Numbered from the stretch's first letter, positions 36,071-45,287 are shown. The stretch is 64,000 bases of DNA from Actinokineospora inagensis DSM 44258 (GCF_000482865.1 NZ_AXWW01000015.1:110179-174178), one strand, 5' to 3'. Notes: generated from the sequence alone by a model not told the origin. Program-made: numbers and translations.

Positions 36071-37405
36071 ATGGCTGGACCACACGCGGCCAGGGCGCTC
36101 GCCGTGGGAGCGGCGGCCGCGCTCGCCGCCACCGTCCTGGGCGCCACGCAGGCGTCCGCCGCCACCAAGACGGTCACCGACGCGACGTTCGTGTGGGGCC
36201 TGAGCGGGTACGCGCAGGTCGGCGTCTTCGGTCCGTGGAACTTCAAGGACCTCACCGGCAACGCCGCCCTGCTCACCGGCTCGGTGTCCGGCGGGACGCA
36301 GACCGAGTACGCGGTCGGCCCGATGCCTGCCACCTCGATGCCGGTGTCGTCGCCGCAGAAGACCGCGAACGCGGTGAAGTTCACCAAGGGCACCGGCACC
36401 GTCGACCCGGCCACCGGCGCCGGTCAACTGACCTTCACCGGCAGCTACACCGTCAACGCCTACCCGGCGCAGTTCAACGCGCCCAACGAGATCTACAAGA
36501 ACCCGGTGGTGACCGTGGCCGCCGACGGCTCCGGTTCGCTCTCGGTCGAGTACGGCCTCGGCGCGGGCATCGACATGGCGGGCAACCCGACCCCGGCGCA
36601 GGACTTCGGTCGGCTCACCCTGGTCGGCTATGACGCCGGCTCGCTCAGCGGTCTTAGCGCCACCGGGTTCCGGGTCACCCCGGACTACCAGGGCGTGCAG
36701 GTCGACGTGCCGGACGGCACCGCGCAGACGCGGAGCTGCACCACCGGTACCGGCTGGTGGGGGTCGTGGGCGCCCGCGTTCGTCACCAAGGTCCCGTCGT
36801 CGATCCGGCCGCACTTCTACTCGACCGGCTGCGGCGGCACCCAGGACTACAAGCCGCCGCTCCCGTTCGACATCGGTTACACCGTGTCCACCACCCCGGA
36901 CCCGGGCCAGCCACAGCCGTCGGCCAACCAGCAGGAAGTCCGGGTGACGGTGCCGGAGAAGGTCCAGCCGGGCGAGTTCGTCTGGACCATCGACGGCACC
37001 AACGGCCTGGTCGACCTGGGTACCGCCCAGCTCGCCGGTGACCACTACCTCGCCACCGGGACGATCAACCCGGTCCGGGTGACCGACACCCGCGCGGGCA
37101 AGCCTGCCTGGTCGGTGTCGGCGCAGGTCAGCGACTTCGCCGCGAACGGCACCTCGTTCGACGGCAAGTACCTCGGCTGGACGCCCAAGGCCACCGAGAA
37201 CACCGGCGGCGCGGTCGCGGGTGTCAGTGTTGCCAACGGATTCGACGGCGGTCCCGGCTTGAAGCAGCCCGCGACCCTCGGTAGCGCTCCACTGGAGCAC
37301 GCGTCCGGTTCGGTGCTGCTGGGCGCGGACCTGCGGCTCAAGGTCCCGGCGAGCGTGGGTTCGGGGACCTACGACGCCACCTTGACCTTGACCGCCCTGA
37401 GCTAG
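36071..37405 (+). CDS. Secreted HtaA-domain heme-binding protein
   Basis: 444 residues, ATG 36071 behind AGGAGG. Signal peptide 1-30, cleaved after ATQASA. An HtaA-type domain covers ~35-210 (TFVWGLSGYAQVG, then TGSYTVNAYPAQ). A second half (~280-444) is of Ig-like strands (QQEVRVTVPEKVQPGEFVW). HtaA domains take heme from hemoglobin with a conserved Tyr and pass it to the ABC transporter. No sortase signal or C-terminal membrane segment is visible, so it is probably secreted or loosely wall-bound. It is first in the operon, directly under the iron box, and is followed by a strong hairpin that may lower expression of the genes behind it. Confidence 0.85.
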   Translation: MAGPHAARALAVGAAAALAATVLGATQASAATKTVTDATFVWGLSGYAQVGVFGPWNFKDLTGNAALLTGSVSGGTQTEYAVGPMPATSMPVSSPQKTANAVKFTKGTGTVDPATGAGQLTFTGSYTVNAYPAQFNAPNEIYKNPVVTVAADGSGSLSVEYGLGAGIDMAGNPTPAQDFGRLTLVGYDAGSLSGLSATGFRVTPDYQGVQVDVPDGTAQTRSCTTGTGWWGSWAPAFVTKVPSSIRPHFYSTGCGGTQDYKPPLPFDIGYTVSTTPDPGQPQPSANQQEVRVTVPEKVQPGEFVWTIDGTNGLVDLGTAQLAGDHYLATGTINPVRVTDTRAGKPAWSVSAQVSDFAANGTSFDGKYLGWTPKATENTGGAVAGVSVANGFDGGPGLKQPATLGSAPLEHASGSVLLGADLRLKVPASVGSGTYDATLTLTALS

Positions 37406-37412
37406 CCCCCCG

Positions 37413-37445
37413 GTTGTGGGCGCCGTCTCCAGCGGCGCCCACAAC
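37413..37445 (+). terminator. Perfect 13-bp hairpin inside the heme operon
   Basis: GTTGTGGGCGCCG / CGGCGCCCACAAC with a 7-base loop, 8 bases after the HtaA gene and 25 before the DUF916 gene. In this position it could be a partial terminator or mRNA-stabilising structure that gives high HtaA and lower transporter expression. Confidence 0.75.
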
Positions 37446-37469
37446 CCTCCCCGAACTGGATTCCCCACC

Positions 37470-38453
37470 ATGAAACGCCTTCTTACCGCGATTGTCGCGG
37501 TGTTACTCGTCCTGGCTGGTCCTGGGTTGGCCGCGGCGCAGAACGTCACTTGGGGTGTGCGGCCCGCGGACTCGTCGCTCGGCGCGAACCGACCCAACTT
37601 CGCTTACTCCGTCGCGCCCGGTGCCGAGTTGACCGACGCGCTGCTGGTGAGCAACCACGAACAGCGCGCGTTGACCTTCGCGGTGTACGCGGCGGACGCG
37701 TTCACGACCGCGTCCGGGCAGCTCGACCTCCGGCCCGCCGGTGAGCCGTCGACCGGGGCGGGCGCCTGGGTGCGCTTCGACGCGACCACGGTAACTGTCC
37801 CGAGTGGACAGACGGTGTCGGTTCCGTTCACCGTCGAGGTTCCCGGCGACGCGACGCCGGGGGATCACAGCGCGGGGGTGGTCACGTCGTTGCGGGTGGA
37901 GTCCGGGTCGGGGATCTCGGTCGACCGGCGGCTGGGGGCGCGGATGCACCTGCGGGTGGCGGGGACGTTGACGCCGTCGGTGGAGATCCGCGGGCTGTCG
38001 GTGAACTACGACGGCACGGCGAACCCGGTCGGGAAGGGCTCGACCAGTGTCAGCTACACGGTGGTCAACACCGGCAACACCAGGTTGACGGCGACACACG
38101 GCATCCACCTGGAAGGACCGTTCGGCTGGTTCGGGGCGGACGCGGTCGTCGACCCGCTGCCCGAGTTGTTGCCGGGGGAGAGCATCGCGCGCAAGGTCAC
38201 GATCGGGTCGGTGCCCGCGGGGCGGCTGTCGGCTTCGGTCACGGTTTCGGCGGCCGTGCCGGGGGGTGCGCAGGTCGAGCCGGTGAGCGTGTCGGCGGCG
38301 ACGGTGGCGATCCCGTGGTCGGGCGCGGTCTGCCTGTTGCTTTTTGTGTGCCTGGTGTTGGCGTTGCGCGCGCGGGGGAAGGCACGGGTCGTGGGGGAGA
38401 AGAAGCGGATCGAGGCGGCCGTGGCGGCGGCGTTGCGCGAGAAGGAGGCCTGA
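37470..38453 (+). CDS. DUF916-like surface protein with C-terminal anchor
   Basis: 327 residues from ATG 37470. Signal peptide (MKRLLTAIVAVLLVLAGPGL, cut near residue 25). A DUF916/WxL-interacting-like region (~28-150) has VRPADSSLGANRPNFAYSVA and GDHSAGVVTSLRVE. A second beta domain runs to ~285. A transmembrane helix (GAVCLLLFVCLVLALRA) and a basic cytoplasmic tail end the protein. It precedes the heme-binding lipoprotein with TGATG overlap, so it belongs to the heme operon, probably as a wall-exposed scaffold. A 116-bp part of this gene (37817-37932) is duplicated at 44,123. Confidence 0.8.
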   Translation: MKRLLTAIVAVLLVLAGPGLAAAQNVTWGVRPADSSLGANRPNFAYSVAPGAELTDALLVSNHEQRALTFAVYAADAFTTASGQLDLRPAGEPSTGAGAWVRFDATTVTVPSGQTVSVPFTVEVPGDATPGDHSAGVVTSLRVESGSGISVDRRLGARMHLRVAGTLTPSVEIRGLSVNYDGTANPVGKGSTSVSYTVVNTGNTRLTATHGIHLEGPFGWFGADAVVDPLPELLPGESIARKVTIGSVPAGRLSASVTVSAAVPGGAQVEPVSVSAATVAIPWSGAVCLLLFVCLVLALRARGKARVVGEKKRIEAAVAAALREKEA

Positions 38454-39514
38454 TGCGCGCGGTGGTGCTGGTCGTCTTGCTGGTGCTCGCCGGGTGCTCG
38501 ACTCCGCCCGGTCGCGCCGGGCTGGGACCCGCGCAGGCGGGGGAGCGGCCGCCGTTGTCGTCGGTGTCGCCGGTCGCGGACCCCCGGTCGGTGCAGGGGC
38601 CGACGACGGCGCTGGTGGCGCACAACGACATCGTTCCTGTTGGTAGCCCTACGCCTCAACTGCCTGTCACCGTCACCGACAACCAGGGGACAAGAGTGAC
38701 GGTTACCGACGTCAGCCGGATCTTGGCGTTGGACGTGTCCGGCACTCTTGCGGCGACGGTGTTCGGGCTCGGGTTGGGTAATCGGGTTGTCGGGCGGGAC
38801 ATCTCGACGGGCTTCCCGGCCGCGCGGCAGTTGCCGTTGGTGACGGTCAACGGGCATCAGTTGAACGCCGAGGCGATCCTGCGGTTGCGCCCCACCGTGG
38901 TGCTCACGGACACGACGCTGGGGCCGTGGGACGTCGTACTGCAACTGCGGGACGCGGGCGTGCCGGTCGTGATCATCGATTCCACCCGTGGCCTGGCGAC
39001 CAACGGGCCGATCGTGCGCGCGGTGGCCGCTGCCCTGGGTGTGATCACCGCCGGCGAGCAACTGGCGAACCGTCTGGAGACCGATATCGCCGACACGGTC
39101 GCCCAGATCAGCCGACTCGCGCCCGCTGAGCAAGACCGCAAGCCCCGAGTGGTGTTCCTGTACATGCGCGGCCAGGCGGGGGTCTACTACCTGTTCGGCA
39201 AGGGGTCCGGGGCGGACTCGCTGATCCAGGCGCTGGGCGCGGTCGACGTCGCCACCGAGGCCGGGCTCGACGGGATGCGGCCGATCAACCCGGAGGCGCT
39301 GGCCAAGGCCAAACCCGACGTCATCCTGATGATGACCGACGGGCTCGCGTCGGTCGGCGGCGTGGACGGCGCGCTGAAGGTGCCCGGGGTGGCGCAGACC
39401 CCGGCCGGGCAACACCGCCGGTTCGTCGACATGGCGGACTCGGTGGTCCTCGGGTTCGGGCCGCAGACGGCGGCCGTGCTCGACGGGCTCGCCAGAGCGT
39501 TGTACGCGCCGTGA
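38453..39514 (+). CDS. hmuT: Heme ABC transporter substrate-binding lipoprotein
   Basis: 353 residues; the ATG overlaps the previous stop (TGATG). Lipobox LVLAGCS with Cys15 as the lipidated residue. The periplasmic-binding fold of the FecB/HmuT class: DVSRILALDVSGTLAATVFG, TGFPAARQLP, ILRLRPTVVLTDTT, PVVIIDSTRG, KPRVVFLYMRGQAG. It captures heme handed over by the HtaA-type proteins and delivers it to the permease. Third gene of the iron-regulated operon, immediately followed by the permease (4-bp GTGA overlap) and the ATPase. Confidence 0.93.
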   Translation: MRAVVLVVLLVLAGCSTPPGRAGLGPAQAGERPPLSSVSPVADPRSVQGPTTALVAHNDIVPVGSPTPQLPVTVTDNQGTRVTVTDVSRILALDVSGTLAATVFGLGLGNRVVGRDISTGFPAARQLPLVTVNGHQLNAEAILRLRPTVVLTDTTLGPWDVVLQLRDAGVPVVIIDSTRGLATNGPIVRAVAAALGVITAGEQLANRLETDIADTVAQISRLAPAEQDRKPRVVFLYMRGQAGVYYLFGKGSGADSLIQALGAVDVATEAGLDGMRPINPEALAKAKPDVILMMTDGLASVGGVDGALKVPGVAQTPAGQHRRFVDMADSVVLGFGPQTAAVLDGLARALYAP

Positions 39515-40515
39515 ACCGGCGGGTCGTGGTGCTGTTCGCCGTGCTCGCCGCAGGTCTCGTCGTGGTGTCGCTGATGTCGGCGGGGGCCGGGCAATACGGG
39601 CTGCCGGTGTCGGACGTGGTGCGGGCCCTGGTGGGCAAGCCGCTGTCCGACCCGTACGCCTCGGGGGCGCTGTGGGCGGTCCGGTTCCCGCGCGTGGTGA
39701 TGTCGTTGCTGGTGGGCGCCGTGCTGGGGGTGTGCGGGGCGCTGATGCAGGGCACGTTCGGCAACCCGCTCGCCGAGCCGGGGATCGTGGGCGTGTCGTC
39801 GGGGGCGGCGGTCGGGGCGTGCCTGTCCATTGTGTTCGGGTGGACGTTCCTGGGTGCGTTCACCGCTCCGGGAACGGCGTTCGTCGCCGGGCTGCTGACC
39901 ACCTTGGCCGTGTACGCGTTGTCCCGGTCCGGCGGGACGACATCGATGATCCTCACCGGGGTGGCGGTCAACGCCGTCGCGGGGGCGGCGGTCGCGCTGC
40001 TGATGTTCGTCGGCGACCAGGCGGCACGCGAGCAGATCGTGTTCTGGCAGTTGGGGTCGGTCGCCGGGGCGCGCTGGTCGTACGTGTGGGTGGTGGCACC
40101 GCTCGTGGTGGTCACGGTCGTGGTGTCACTGGCGGTGGCCCGACGACTGGACCTGCTGGCGTTGGGCGATCGGCAGGCCCGGCACCTCGGGGTGGACGTC
40201 GAGCGGCTGAGGCTCGTTGTCGTGTGCGCGGTGGCGGTCGGGGTGTCGGCGGCGGTGTCGTACGCGGGGATCATCTCGTTCGTCGGCTTGGTCGTGCCGC
40301 ACCTGGTGCGGATGGTGGTCGGGCCGGGGCACCGGGTTCTCGTGCCCGCCAGCCTGCTTGGCGGGGCGGTGCTGCTCGCGGCGGCCGACCTGGTGGCGCG
40401 GACCGTTGTCTCGTACGCGGACCTGCCGATCGGGATGGTGACGGCCTTGATCGGCGGGCCGTTCTTCTTCTGGCTGCTGCGCCGGACCCGGACGCGGGGA
40501 GGTGGGTGGCTGTGA
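39511..40515 (+). CDS. hmuU: Heme ABC transporter permease (FecCD family)
   Basis: 334 residues from GTG 39511, which overlaps the upstream stop as GTGA. About 9-10 hydrophobic helices as in FecCD/BtuC. Family motifs: RFPRVVMSLLVGAVLGVCGA, LMQGTFGNPLAEPGIVGVSS near the N-terminus, and GIISFVGLVVPHLVRMVVGP near the C-terminus, which contacts the ATPase. The product forms the membrane channel for heme with HmuT and HmuV. Overlap of start and stop codons on both sides indicates tight translational coupling. Confidence 0.95.
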   Translation: MNRRVVVLFAVLAAGLVVVSLMSAGAGQYGLPVSDVVRALVGKPLSDPYASGALWAVRFPRVVMSLLVGAVLGVCGALMQGTFGNPLAEPGIVGVSSGAAVGACLSIVFGWTFLGAFTAPGTAFVAGLLTTLAVYALSRSGGTTSMILTGVAVNAVAGAAVALLMFVGDQAAREQIVFWQLGSVAGARWSYVWVVAPLVVVTVVVSLAVARRLDLLALGDRQARHLGVDVERLRLVVVCAVAVGVSAAVSYAGIISFVGLVVPHLVRMVVGPGHRVLVPASLLGGAVLLAAADLVARTVVSYADLPIGMVTALIGGPFFFWLLRRTRTRGGGWL

Positions 40516-41300
40516 TCACCGCTGCTGGGGTCAGCGTCCGACTTGGTGGCGCGCTGCTGGTCGACGACGTGTCCCTGGAGCTGCGGGCGGGCGAGGTGCT
40601 GGTGCTCGTCGGCCCGAACGGGGCGGGGAAGTCGACGTTGCTGGCGGCCCTGGCTGGGGATCTGCCATTGGCGGGCGGACAGGTGCTGTTGGACGGCAGG
40701 GGAGTGGGCGAGTGGGGGGCCGTCAATGCCGCGCGGCGGCGAGCTGTGTTGACACAACACAATCCGGTCTCGTTCCCGTTCGACGTGCTGTCCGTGGTCG
40801 AGATGGGGCGGGCGCCGTGGCGGGGGATGGCGGAGGAGGACGACGATGACTCGGTGATCGCGGCCGCGCTGCGGGACACCGGGGTCGAGCACCTGTCCGC
40901 GCGCGCGTATCCGACGCTGTCGGGTGGTGAGCAGGCGCGGGTGGCGTTGGCGCGGGTGTTGGCCCAGCGCACACCGGTGTTGTTGTTGGACGAGCCCACG
41001 GCGGCCTTAGACGTTCGACACCAGGAACTCGTGTTGTCGTTGGCGCATCGGCACGCTCGTGGTGGTGGGGGCGTGCTCGTAGTCCTGCACGATCTGGGGT
41101 TGGCCGCAGCGCACGCGGACAGGGTCGCCGTACTCGATGGCGGCAAGGTGGTCGCGGTAGGGCCACCGGCCGAGGTGTGCACCGCCGAGCTTCTTAGTGC
41201 CGTGTACCGGCATCCCGTTGAAGTGTTTCCGCATCCGCGCACCGGGCTTCCCCTGGTGCTGCCCGTGCGGTCTCGAGAGGAGGATGGATGTCAGTCGTAG
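40512..41300 (+). CDS. hmuV: Heme ABC transporter ATP-binding protein
   Basis: 262 residues from GTG 40512 (GTGA overlap). Walker A GPNGAGKST, Q-loop LTQHNPVSF, signature LSGGEQARVALAR, Walker B VLLLDEPTAALD and switch His in VVLHDLGLAA are all intact, so it is an active ATPase. The C-terminus PVEVFPHPRTGLPLVLPV is typical of HmuV. It powers heme import through HmuU. The start of the next gene lies inside its 3' end (13-bp overlap), continuing the operon. Confidence 0.95.
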   Translation: MITAAGVSVRLGGALLVDDVSLELRAGEVLVLVGPNGAGKSTLLAALAGDLPLAGGQVLLDGRGVGEWGAVNAARRRAVLTQHNPVSFPFDVLSVVEMGRAPWRGMAEEDDDDSVIAAALRDTGVEHLSARAYPTLSGGEQARVALARVLAQRTPVLLLDEPTAALDVRHQELVLSLAHRHARGGGGVLVVLHDLGLAAAHADRVAVLDGGKVVAVGPPAEVCTAELLSAVYRHPVEVFPHPRTGLPLVLPVRSREEDGCQS

Positions 41301-42343
41301 CAAGGGTTATCGCGGTCGCCCTTGTCGTAGGTGTCATCTGGCCAGGTACGGCCAACGCCGTCGGACGGGTCACCGTGTCGGTATCCACGGCCGACCCCGA
41401 CTACGCGACACCGGTTGACCTGCGCGGGACCGGGTTCCAATCCGTCCCCAAGGGGCACGGCGGCATCTACGTGCTGTTCGGCTGGGTCGACTCAGGCAAC
41501 TGGCAGCCGAGCGAGGGCGGCGCGGCGGGAACCACATACCGGTACGTGCAAGACAGCGAGGCCAAGGACAACAACGGATATCAGCGGTTCGTGTCGTTCC
41601 CGGGCGGTGACACGGAGGCCAGCGCCAACGGGGGAGTCGTGACGGCGGACGGCACCTGGAGCACCCGGCTGGTGGTCCCGGGCGCCCGGTTCAAAGCGGT
41701 GGACCGCACCGGCAACGCCTCCGAGGTCGACTGCACCAAGGTGACCTGCGGGATCATCACCATCGGCGCGCACGGCGTGGTCAGCCCGACCAACGAGACC
41801 TTCACCCCGGTCCGCTTCGCCGCACCCGCCAAGAACACCGCCCCCGCGGCCACTACCTCCGCGAACACCGCCCCTGCGACTACTGCTCCCGGCGATCCCC
41901 CCAGCGCGGTGCCCACCGGCGCTCCGATCCCCGCGCGAGCGGCGGCGCTGACCGCTGCGGCGAGCGCGGTCGCGGCCGGGGGATCGGTGTCGGTGAACGG
42001 TTCCGGGTTCGCGGCGGACGAGCAGATCAACGTCGTCCTGCACTCGGACCCGTTGTTCCTTGCTCCCGCGCACGCGGACGCCGCCGGGGCGGTCGCGTAC
42101 ACGGCCAAGCTCCCGGCCGATGTGCCTGCCGGTGCGCACACATTGGAGTTCACCGGCACCAAGTCCGGCGCGGTGGGGACGGTGGCCGTGACCGTGTCCC
42201 CGGCCGCGACGCCTACGGCCGCCCCCGTCGCACAGGCCGTGCACGAAGAGTCCAGCTTCCCGTGGTGGATCGTCGTAGTGGGCGTGGTCGTAGCGCTCGC
42301 TCTGGTTTTTGTACTGCGCAAGCGAAAGAAGGTTGAGGCGTGA
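41288..42343 (+). CDS. Surface-anchored heme-locus protein with C-terminal transmembrane tail
   Basis: 351 residues. Signal peptide (MSVVARVIAVALVVGVI, cleaved after ANA near residue 24). A domain of ~150 residues (~25-175) has Tyr-rich GGIYVLFGWVDSGNWQP and NNGYQRFVSFPGG; the aromatic residues could contact heme (inference). An Ala/Pro/Thr linker follows, then an Ig-like domain (SVSVNGSGFAADEQINVVLH), then a transmembrane helix (WWIVVVGVVVALALVFVL) and basic tail RKRKKVEA. It starts within the ATPase gene and ends overlapping the next gene (GTGA), so it is part of the heme operon. It corresponds in layout to HtaB-type companions of corynebacterial heme loci. Confidence 0.75.
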   Translation: MSVVARVIAVALVVGVIWPGTANAVGRVTVSVSTADPDYATPVDLRGTGFQSVPKGHGGIYVLFGWVDSGNWQPSEGGAAGTTYRYVQDSEAKDNNGYQRFVSFPGGDTEASANGGVVTADGTWSTRLVVPGARFKAVDRTGNASEVDCTKVTCGIITIGAHGVVSPTNETFTPVRFAAPAKNTAPAATTSANTAPATTAPGDPPSAVPTGAPIPARAAALTAAASAVAAGGSVSVNGSGFAADEQINVVLHSDPLFLAPAHADAAGAVAYTAKLPADVPAGAHTLEFTGTKSGAVGTVAVTVSPAATPTAAPVAQAVHEESSFPWWIVVVGVVVALALVFVLRKRKKVEA

Positions 42344-43197
42344 GCATCCCCGTCGTCGCCGGGCTCATTTTCCTTGCCGCCGCACAAGGTCCCACAACAA
42401 CAACGACCCCGGCTGTCGCCCCCGGGTGTGACCTGACCACGGCCACCGCTCAGCACGGCGATCTCTTGTGGGGTTTCAAGAAGTCGTTCCGCCAGTACGT
42501 TGGCAGCGGCTCCGGAAACTCCATCACCGCCACCAACGGCGCGACCATCACCACCATCGATGAGGCTCTGCACAACAGCGTGCCCACCGGGGCCTACCGG
42601 TTCACCTTCGGCTCGGCGGAATACACCAGCCCGTCACAGTTCACCGTCCACTACAAGGGCACGGTGACGTTCTCTTACCCCGCGCACTTCTTCACGCTGT
42701 TGCTGTCCAACCCCTCGGTGACAACCGGCGGCGGTAGCGCCACCCTGCACGCTGACGTCGAACTCAAAGCCTCTCCAGGCTCGCCGTCCCCATCGAGCAA
42801 CCTGCCCAACGTCGACCTGGCGCACCTCGCCGCGCCCGCCGCGTCTCCCGTGAACGGTCTGCTGATGTGGTCCGATGTTCCCGGCACGCTCACCAGCGCA
42901 GAGGCCTTCGCGGGCTTCTATCAGGCAGGCGCCCCGTTAGACCCGGTGACTCTTACCCTCGCCGCCGACTGCGCCAGCACACCGAAACCGCCGCCTACGG
43001 CCACCCCTGCGCCCGCCGCCACTGCGGAAAACCTGGTCCCCACGGCTCGCTACCGACCCACAACTTCCCCTACGACTACTGGGGAAGCTCTCGCAGCCAC
43101 CGGAGTCGACGCCGAACACGGTCTGTGGGCCGGCGTGGTCCTGTTGCTGACGGGCCTGTCGTTGGTTCTTGCCGCGTACCGCCCCCGCCCCGACTAG
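42340..43197 (+). CDS. HtaA-domain protein with LAxTG-type sorting signal
   Basis: 285 residues from GTG 42340 (GTGA overlap). Short signal sequence (~1-16). The HtaA domain (~28-190) has the hallmark LLWGFKKSFRQYV and YRFTFGSAEYTSPSQFTVHYKG. A Pro/Thr linker follows. The C-terminus reads LAATG, then a hydrophobic helix and a basic end: a class E sortase signal (LAxTG), so the protein is probably covalently fixed to peptidoglycan. It ends the heme operon, as the wall-fixed receptor that would pass heme to HmuT. The stop overlaps the convergent hydrolase stop by 3 bp; no terminator is seen. Confidence 0.88.
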   Translation: MSIPVVAGLIFLAAAQGPTTTTTPAVAPGCDLTTATAQHGDLLWGFKKSFRQYVGSGSGNSITATNGATITTIDEALHNSVPTGAYRFTFGSAEYTSPSQFTVHYKGTVTFSYPAHFFTLLLSNPSVTTGGGSATLHADVELKASPGSPSPSSNLPNVDLAHLAAPAASPVNGLLMWSDVPGTLTSAEAFAGFYQAGAPLDPVTLTLAADCASTPKPPPTATPAPAATAENLVPTARYRPTTSPTTTGEALAATGVDAEHGLWAGVVLLLTGLSLVLAAYRPRPD

Positions 43198-43970
43198 CCA
43201 AGGAATTCCACTACGAGCGGACCCGCGACAGCCCGGAACTCCTCGAAGTAGGCGTGCCGGGTCCCGGGGATGATGTGCGCCACCGCCCCCGGAATCCGTC
43301 CAGCCACCAACTCCGCGTTCGCTGTCGGGTTGAACCGGTCGTTACCGCCGTGCAGCACCAACGTCCGCGCGGTGATGTCCGGCAGCACCGCCCACGCGTC
43401 ATGCCGGTCGCTGGCCAACAGATGCCCCTTACGAGCAAACGGCGGCATGCGCGGATCGCCAAGCGTCTGGTATGGGCCGGGGTGGTTGGCCAGCCACCCG
43501 GGCGTGTACATCAGTTCCAGCAGAGCCCGCCTGGCCGCGCGCTGATCCAGTTGCCCCAACGCTTTCCGCACGTCCGCCCCACGCTCGAACCCATGCGCCC
43601 CACCCGGCGACGTGCATCCCAGCACCAGAGCATCCACCCGGTCGGCGTGCCGAGCGGCCAACCACTGGGCCACCCGGCCGCCCATGGACGTCCCGTACAC
43701 ATCGGCCCGATCGACCCCCAGGTCGTCCAACACGGCGACGACGTCACCGGCGAAGATCTCGGTGCTGTAGGCGTCCCGGGGCTTGTCGCTGTCGCCGGTA
43801 CCCCGGTAGTCGATCGTGATCGTGGTGCGGGTCGCCTCGAAGTCCTCACGGACCCCGTCCCACCAGTGGTGGCTGTTCGCCTGCCCGGCCAACAAGATCA
43901 ACGCAGGCCCGCCACCCGCCACCTGGTAGGCGACCCGGACGCCATCACCTGCCTTGGCCATGCCCTGCAC
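43194..43970 (-). CDS. Alpha/beta hydrolase
   Basis: 258 residues from GTG 43970 behind GGGGGAAG; ATG 43961 is an alternative with poorer spacing. Fold landmarks: oxyanion region LILLAGQANSHHWWDG, YRGTGDSDKP, nucleophile elbow VYGTSMGGRVAQW with the catalytic Ser, acid in HGGNDRFNP and His in PGTRHAYFEEF. All triad residues are present. It resembles 3-oxoadipate enol-lactonase or epoxide-hydrolase-like enzymes, but the substrate is undetermined. It is convergent with the heme operon and its upstream side is the decayed insertion region, so its promoter may lie within the first direct repeat. Confidence 0.9.
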   Translation of the reverse strand: MQGMAKAGDGVRVAYQVAGGGPALILLAGQANSHHWWDGVREDFEATRTTITIDYRGTGDSDKPRDAYSTEIFAGDVVAVLDDLGVDRADVYGTSMGGRVAQWLAARHADRVDALVLGCTSPGGAHGFERGADVRKALGQLDQRAARRALLELMYTPGWLANHPGPYQTLGDPRMPPFARKGHLLASDRHDAWAVLPDITARTLVLHGGNDRFNPTANAELVAGRIPGAVAHIIPGTRHAYFEEFRAVAGPLVVEFLG

Positions 43971-44001
43971 GACTTCCCCCGTTCCCGGCGCGGCCTCCTG
44001 G

Positions 44002-44125
44002 CCCCGGGCGGCCCCCACCCTTCCCGGGGGGCGTCCCCGAGGCCAGTCTACCGGGATGGCGAGATCGACGGGGGTGGGGTTGGTGAGCTGTGGGCTGCTG
44101 GGCGGGATGTGGATAACTCGGCGTC
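44002..44125. repeat. Direct repeat, copy 1 (124 bp)
   Basis: Matches 45288-45411 at a constant offset of 1286 bp with 5 mismatches and no gaps. It includes a GCCCCC/GGGGGC hairpin (44011-44032) and the 9-mer TGTGGATAA, which equals a DnaA box. It flanks the dead transposase on the left. Confidence 0.9.
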
Positions 44126-44238
44126 GGTTCTGTTGACCGTCGAGGTTCCCGGCGACGCGACGCCGGGGGATCACAGCGCGGGGGTGGTCACGTCGTTGCG
44201 GGTGGAGTCCGGATCGGGGATCTCGGTCGACCGGCGGC
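44123..44238 (+). repeat. Displaced copy of a DUF916 gene segment
   Basis: Bases 44136-44238 match 37830-37932 of the DUF916 gene with one mismatch in 103 bp. Similarity extends upstream to 37817/44123 with two more. The fragment is out of any gene. It interrupts the direct-repeat unit exactly where the second copy reads straight on, and is bounded on both sides by GGCGTC, like a short target duplication or microhomology junction. Confidence 0.92.
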
Positions 44239-44245
44239 GTCAGGT

Positions 44246-45240
44246 GAGTCTGAGCCCGTCACCTCGTCTTCCCCGATCGCTGTCGCGTTGGGTTCGGTGT
44301 CTGTTCGGCGCGATTCTGACCTGCGTGATTGTTTCGGTCGGATTACCGGTCTGCGGGACGCGCGGGGTGTGTGGCACTCGCCGGCCTCGGCGGCGGCGGT
44401 CGCTGTTGCCGTCGAGGCTCGTTCGATCACGGTGATCCGGGACTGGGTCGCCGGCGCCCCGCGGTGAGGGTGCGGTGGGATCCGCGGCCGGGTGTGTCGC
44501 GTTGCGCCGGGGCTGGTGGGCGGGGGTCTGCTCGACACCGTGGTCAGTGCCTGGATCCTGGACCGGTGCGAGCCCACGGGGACGGCTCATCGCGGTCGTC
44601 CTGGACGGCGAATCCTTCGCCCGCGGGTGCACCTGATGGTCGGGATCACCCGTGACACCGGCATCGTGATCAGCCGACGACTCTCGCCCCTGGGGGCGGC
44701 GGCGAGATCACCCGGTTCGCCCCGGTCCTCGACCCAGTCCCGCACACCACCCGGGAACACGCCACGTCCTCGGCGGGCAGCACGCGTTCACCGTGAGGAA
44801 ACAAACTCCACCGCCCGCCCGCCCCGCCCCACGGTCTGGAACGGTCCCGCGCCGAGACCCGTTCCAGCCACGACACCGGACACAGCCACACCGAGCACCC
44901 GCACCCCGCGGAATCCTCCCCGGCACCCGAGAACATCGACTTCCCCGACGCGGCACATGCCTGCCGCGTCACCCGCGAACGAACCGACAAACACGAGACC
45001 CACAACCCGGACCGGTCCGACCGACCTCCCCACCCCACCCGGATCGCCGTGCTGCCACCTGGCCCCGTCGAGAACCGACCACACTGGGTCCGCGACCTCA
45101 CCTACCGCGAAGACCACTCCCGCGTCCGCACCGCCACACCCCGCACCACAGCCACCCCGCGCGACCTCGCCATCAGCGCACTCCGCCCCACCGCAACCAC
45201 CCAAGCCCCGCACACCACGCCACCACACCCACCCGAAATC
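44246..45240 (+). pseudogene. Decayed ISAs1-type transposase
   Basis: Pieces of an ISAs1-family DDE transposase are readable in three frames. N-terminal associated domain: LRDCFGRITGLRDARGVWHS and EARSITVIRDWVAGAPR. Central part: LLDTVVSAWILDRCEPTG, LIAVVLDGESFARG, HLMVGITRDTGIVIS, GEITRFAPVLDPVPHTTREH. C-terminal part: FPDAAHACRVTRERTDK and HWVRDLTYREDHSRVRT. Several frameshifts, stops and internal deletions make it inactive. Terminal inverted repeats were not found; the remnant is flanked by the 124-bp direct repeats. Confidence 0.75.
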
Positions 45241-45287
45241 CCCACCCCAACCAGCACACACCCACTTCGACGGGAACCCCACCCACA

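Noticed and set aside
44111..44119. Replication-origin-type DnaA box cluster at the direct repeats.
   Set aside because: Only one 9-mer per repeat, no AT-rich unwinding region, no dnaA or dnaN nearby; chance occurrence is likely.
42867..44435. Long plus-strand frame across the hydrolase and insertion region.
   Set aside because: It is antisense to a clear alpha/beta hydrolase and then crosses repeat and pseudogene DNA; no domain is readable.
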